From Anaspis maculata (taxonomy: Eukaryota > Arthropoda > Insecta > Coleoptera > Scraptiidae), in assembly GCA_949128115.1 (NCBI GenBank), contig OX421962.1, positions 99,850,836 through 99,914,835 of the forward strand: a DNA stretch of 64,000 bases. The letters run 5' to 3'. This document shows positions 61,201 to 64,000 of this stretch, in pieces. The position numbers and the translations under genes are program-made. How positions within the stretch are numbered: position 1 is the stretch's first letter; each line of letters begins with the position of its first letter. The notes below the pieces were generated by a model, which was given only the letters and a program-made list of their open reading frames with translations, was not told the origin of the DNA and did not search any database.

Positions 61201-64000
61201 AAGCCTGAAGTCACGTGGGTTGAAGCCTGCAGTCACGTGGGTTAAAACCTGAACTTTTTGGATAACAGATGTGTCTTTTCTTCTATATTTGTGTTCGTTC
61301 GTCAGATGTTGCGTTTGAAACAAGTAGCTGCCAACATCAAAAGTGGTGACCGATCGTTTCAAAAGTCACGTGGGTTGAAGCCTGAAGTCACGTGGGTTGG
61401 AGCCTGGAGTCATGTGGGTTAAAACCTGAACTTGTTGGATAACAATTGTGTCTTTTCTTCTATATTTGTGTTCGTTCGTCAGATGTTGCGTTTGAAACAA
61501 GTAGCTGCCAACATCAAAAGTGGTGTCCGATCGTTCTAAAAGTCACGTGGGTTGAAGCCCGAAGTCACGTGGGTTGGAGCCTGGAGTCACGTAGTTTCAA
61601 ACCTGAACTTTTTGGATAACAATTGTGTCTTTTTTTCTATATTTGTGTTCGTTCGTCAGATGTTGCGTTTGGAAAGAGTAGCTGCCAACTTCAAAAGTGG
61701 TGACCGATCGTTCTCAAAGTCACGTGAGTAGAAGCCTGAAGTCACGTGGGTTTAAACCTGAACTTTTTGGATAACAATTGTGTCTTTTTTTCTATATTTG
61801 TGTTCGTTCGTCAGATGTTGCGTTTGGAACAAGTAGCTGCCAACTTCAGAAGTGGTGACCGATCGTTTCAAAAGTCACGTGGGTTGAAGCCTGGAGTCAC
61901 GTGGGTTGAAGCCTGAAGTCACGTGGGTTGGAGCCTGAACTTTTTGGATACCAATTGTGTCTTCAGTTTTTTGATATTTGTGTTTGTTCGTCAGATGTTG
62001 CGTTTGGAACAAGTAGCTGCCAACTCCAAAAGTGGTGACCGATCGTTTCAAAAGTCACGTGGGTTGAAGCCTGAAGTCACGTGGGTTGAAGCCTGAAGTC
62101 ACGTGGGTTAAAACCTGAACTTTTTGGATAACAATTGTGTCTTTTTTTCTATATTTGTGTTCGTTCGTCAGATGTTGCGTTTGGAAAGAGTAGAGCTGTC
62201 AACTTCAAAAGTGGTGACCGATCGTTTTCAAAGTCACGTGGGTTTAAGCCTGAAGTCACGTGGGTTGAAGCCTGAAGTCACGTGGGTTAAAACCTGAACT
62301 TTTTGGATAACAATTGTGTCTTTTCTTCTATATTTGTGTTCGTTCGTCAGATGTTGCGTTTGGAACAAGTAGCTGCCAACATCAAAAGTGGTGACCGATC
62401 GTTTTAAAAGTCACGTGGGTTGAAGCCTGAAGTCACGTGGGTTGGAGCCTGGAGTCACGTGGGTTAAAACCTGAACTTTTTGGATAACAATTGTGTCTTT
62501 TCTTCCATATTTGTGTTCGTTCGTCAGATGTTGCGTTTGAAACAAGTAGCTGCCAACATCAAAAGTGGTGTCCGATCGTTCTAAAAGTCACGTGGGTTGA
62601 AGCCTGAAGTCACGTGGGTTGGAGCCTGGAGTCACGTGGGTTCAAACCTGAACTTTTTGGATAACAATTATGTCTTTTTTTTATATTTGTGTTCGTTCGT
62701 CAGATGTTGCGTTTGGGAAGAGTAGCTGCCAACTTCAAAAGTGGTGACCGATCGTTTCAAAAGTCACGTGGGTTGAAGCCTGGAGTCACGTGGAATGAAG
62801 CCTGAAGTCACGTGGGTTGGAACCTGAACTTTTTGGATACCAATTGTGTCTTCAGTTTTTTGATATTTGTGTTTGTTCGTCAGATGTTGCGTTTGGAACA
62901 AGTAGCTGCCAACTCCAAAAGTGGTGACCGATCGTTTCAAAAGTCACGTGGGTTGAGGCCTGAAGTCACGTGGGTTGAAGCCTGAAGTCACGTGGGTTGA
63001 AGCCTGAAGTCACGTGGGTTAAGACCTGAACTTTTTGGATAACAATTGTGTCTTTTCTTCTATATTTGTGTTTGTTCGTCAGATGTTGCGTTTGGAACAA
63101 GTAGCTGCCAACATCAAAAGTGGTGTCCGATCGTTCCAAAAGTCATGTGGGTTGAAGCCTGAAGTCACGTGGGTTGGAGCCTGGAGTCACGTGGTTTCAA
63201 ACATGAACTTTTTGGATAACAATTGTGTCTTTTTTTCTATATTTGTGTTCGTTCGTCAGATGTTGCGTTTGGAAAGAGTAGAGCTGTCAACTTCAAAAGT
63301 GGTGACCGATCGTTTTCAAAGTCACGTGGGTTTAAGCCTGAAGTCACGTGGGTTGAAGCCTGAAGTCACGTGGGTTAAAACCTGAACTTTTTGGATAACA
63401 ATTGTGTCTTTTCTTCTATATTTGTGTTCGTTCGTCAGATGTTGCGTTTGGAACAAGTAGCTGCCAACATCAAAAGTGGTGACCGATCGTTTTAAAAGTC
63501 ACGTGGGTTGAAGCCTGAAGTCACGTGGGTTGGAGGCTGGAGTCACGTGGGTTAAAACCTGAACTTTTTGGATAACAATTGTGTCTTTTCTTCTATATTT
63601 GTGTTCGTTCGTCAGATGTTGCGTTTGAAACAAGTAGCTGCCAACATCAAAAGTGGTGTCCGATCGTTCTAAAAGTCACGTGGGTTGAAGCCTGAAGTCA
63701 CGTGGGTTGGAGCCTGGAGTCACGTGGGTTCAAACCTGAACTTTTTGGATAACAATTATGTCTTTTTTTTATATTTGTGTTCGTTCGTCAGATGTTGCGT
63801 TTGGGAAGAGTAGCTGCCAACTTCAAAAGTGGTGACCGATCGTTCTCAAAGTCACGTGGATTGAAGCCTGAAGTCACGTGAGTTGAAGCCTGAAGTCACG
63901 TGGGTTAAAACCTGAACTTTTTGGATAACAAATGTGTCTTTTTTTCTATATTTGTGTTCGTTCGTCAGATGTTGCGTTTGGAACAAGTAGCTGCCAACTT
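58246..64000 (+). repeat. 10,855-bp tandem duplication, copy 2 (cut by window end)
   Basis: It covers about 53% of the unit before the window ends. I saw about a dozen differences from copy 1 over 5.75 kb, among them GTACAGCTG (49937) against GTAGAGCTG, CGTCACATG (51136) against CGTCAGATG, CACGTGAGTTG (50868) against CACGTGAGTAG, GTGTTCGATCG (52801) against GTGTCCGATCG, and one T-run base. Identity is therefore above 99.5% by eye. The junction monomer, 58139 onward, is an I monomer ending in a G-type CGTTCTAAAAG. Confidence 0.93.

Larger units (their letters stand above)
1..64000 (+). repeat. Satellite DNA array filling the window, ~155-221 bp monomers
   Basis: Every part of the window reads as head-to-tail copies of one monomer family in the same orientation. 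Each monomer is a 111-114 bp core followed by 2-5 copies of a 22-bp subrepeat. The first base falls inside a core end and the last base falls after GCTGCCAACTT of another core, so the array continues on both sides. I found no unique-sequence interruption, mobile element, gene or RNA gene; any stretch between the entries below is the same satellite. Averaging about 180 bp per monomer gives roughly 350 copies, an estimate and not a count. Monomer size near nucleosome repeat length is typical of eukaryotic centromeric and pericentromeric satellites, but location and species cannot be read from the sequence. Confidence 0.98.

Noticed and set aside
1..64000. CRISPR-like repeat and spacer array
   Set aside because: The 22-bp units abut without unique spacers, and the 111-bp cores between clusters are themselves repeats. 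No cas genes are present.
1..64000. Long terminal repeats, transposon ends, tRNA or rRNA genes
   Set aside because: No inverted terminal repeats, target duplications, polymerase or transposase sequence, or tRNA/rRNA motifs were seen; all sequence is accounted for by the satellite.

Overview
The whole 64 kb window is one uninterrupted tandem satellite array. No protein-coding gene, RNA gene, transposable element, CRISPR array or unique-sequence island is supported anywhere in it, and the array runs off both ends. A gene-free satellite of this size points to a eukaryotic chromosome, most likely pericentromeric, centromeric, subtelomeric or another heterochromatic block. The sequence alone does not identify the taxon.

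The monomer has two parts. The first is a core of 111 bp (114 bp in two subfamilies). It starts at ACTTTTTGGATAACAATTG, passes through a T-rich tract, GTTCGTTCGTCAGATG, TTGCGTTTGGAA and AGTAGCTGCCAAC, and ends at GGTGACCGATCGTTT. The second is a run of 2 to 5 copies of a 22-bp subrepeat containing AGTCACGTGGGTT followed by GAAGCCTGA. Monomer lengths are therefore quantised at 155, 177, 199 and 221 bp, with small indel variants. I estimate about 350 monomers, all in the same orientation. Nearly every 22-bp unit carries the palindrome CACGTG in the context GTCACGTG, so the window holds roughly a thousand E-box-type sites, often spaced 22 bp apart.

Layout. 1-5.7 kb: a mixed array. 5.7-12.7 kb: a 1,320-bp (7-monomer) tandem repeat nested in a 3,097-bp tandem duplication. 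12.7-17.5 kb: a mosaic of segments related to the first 5 kb and to 35-37 kb. 17.5-34.4 kb: repeated amplification at 531, 2,151, 6,006, 1,971 (11 monomers) and 2,347 bp (13 monomers). 34.4-47.4 kb: further mosaic with 179-, 1,089/1,087-, 2,151- and 1,797-bp repeats. 47.4-64.0 kb: a 10,855-bp tandem duplication whose second copy is cut by the window end at about 53% of its length, with smaller 1,625- to 3,621-bp repeats inside the first copy.

Monomers fall into at least ten subfamilies, distinguished by the T-rich tract and by the bases after GCTGCCAAC. Duplication junctions lie inside monomers and leave chimeric monomers with the register kept, as expected from unequal crossover or gene conversion. 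Open frames of up to about 137 codons exist only because 177 is divisible by 3. Those I traced begin at TTG or GTG rather than ATG, and they break wherever the subrepeat number changes, so none is called as a gene. Functional ideas (bHLH or CDEI-like factor binding, centromere role) are inference.
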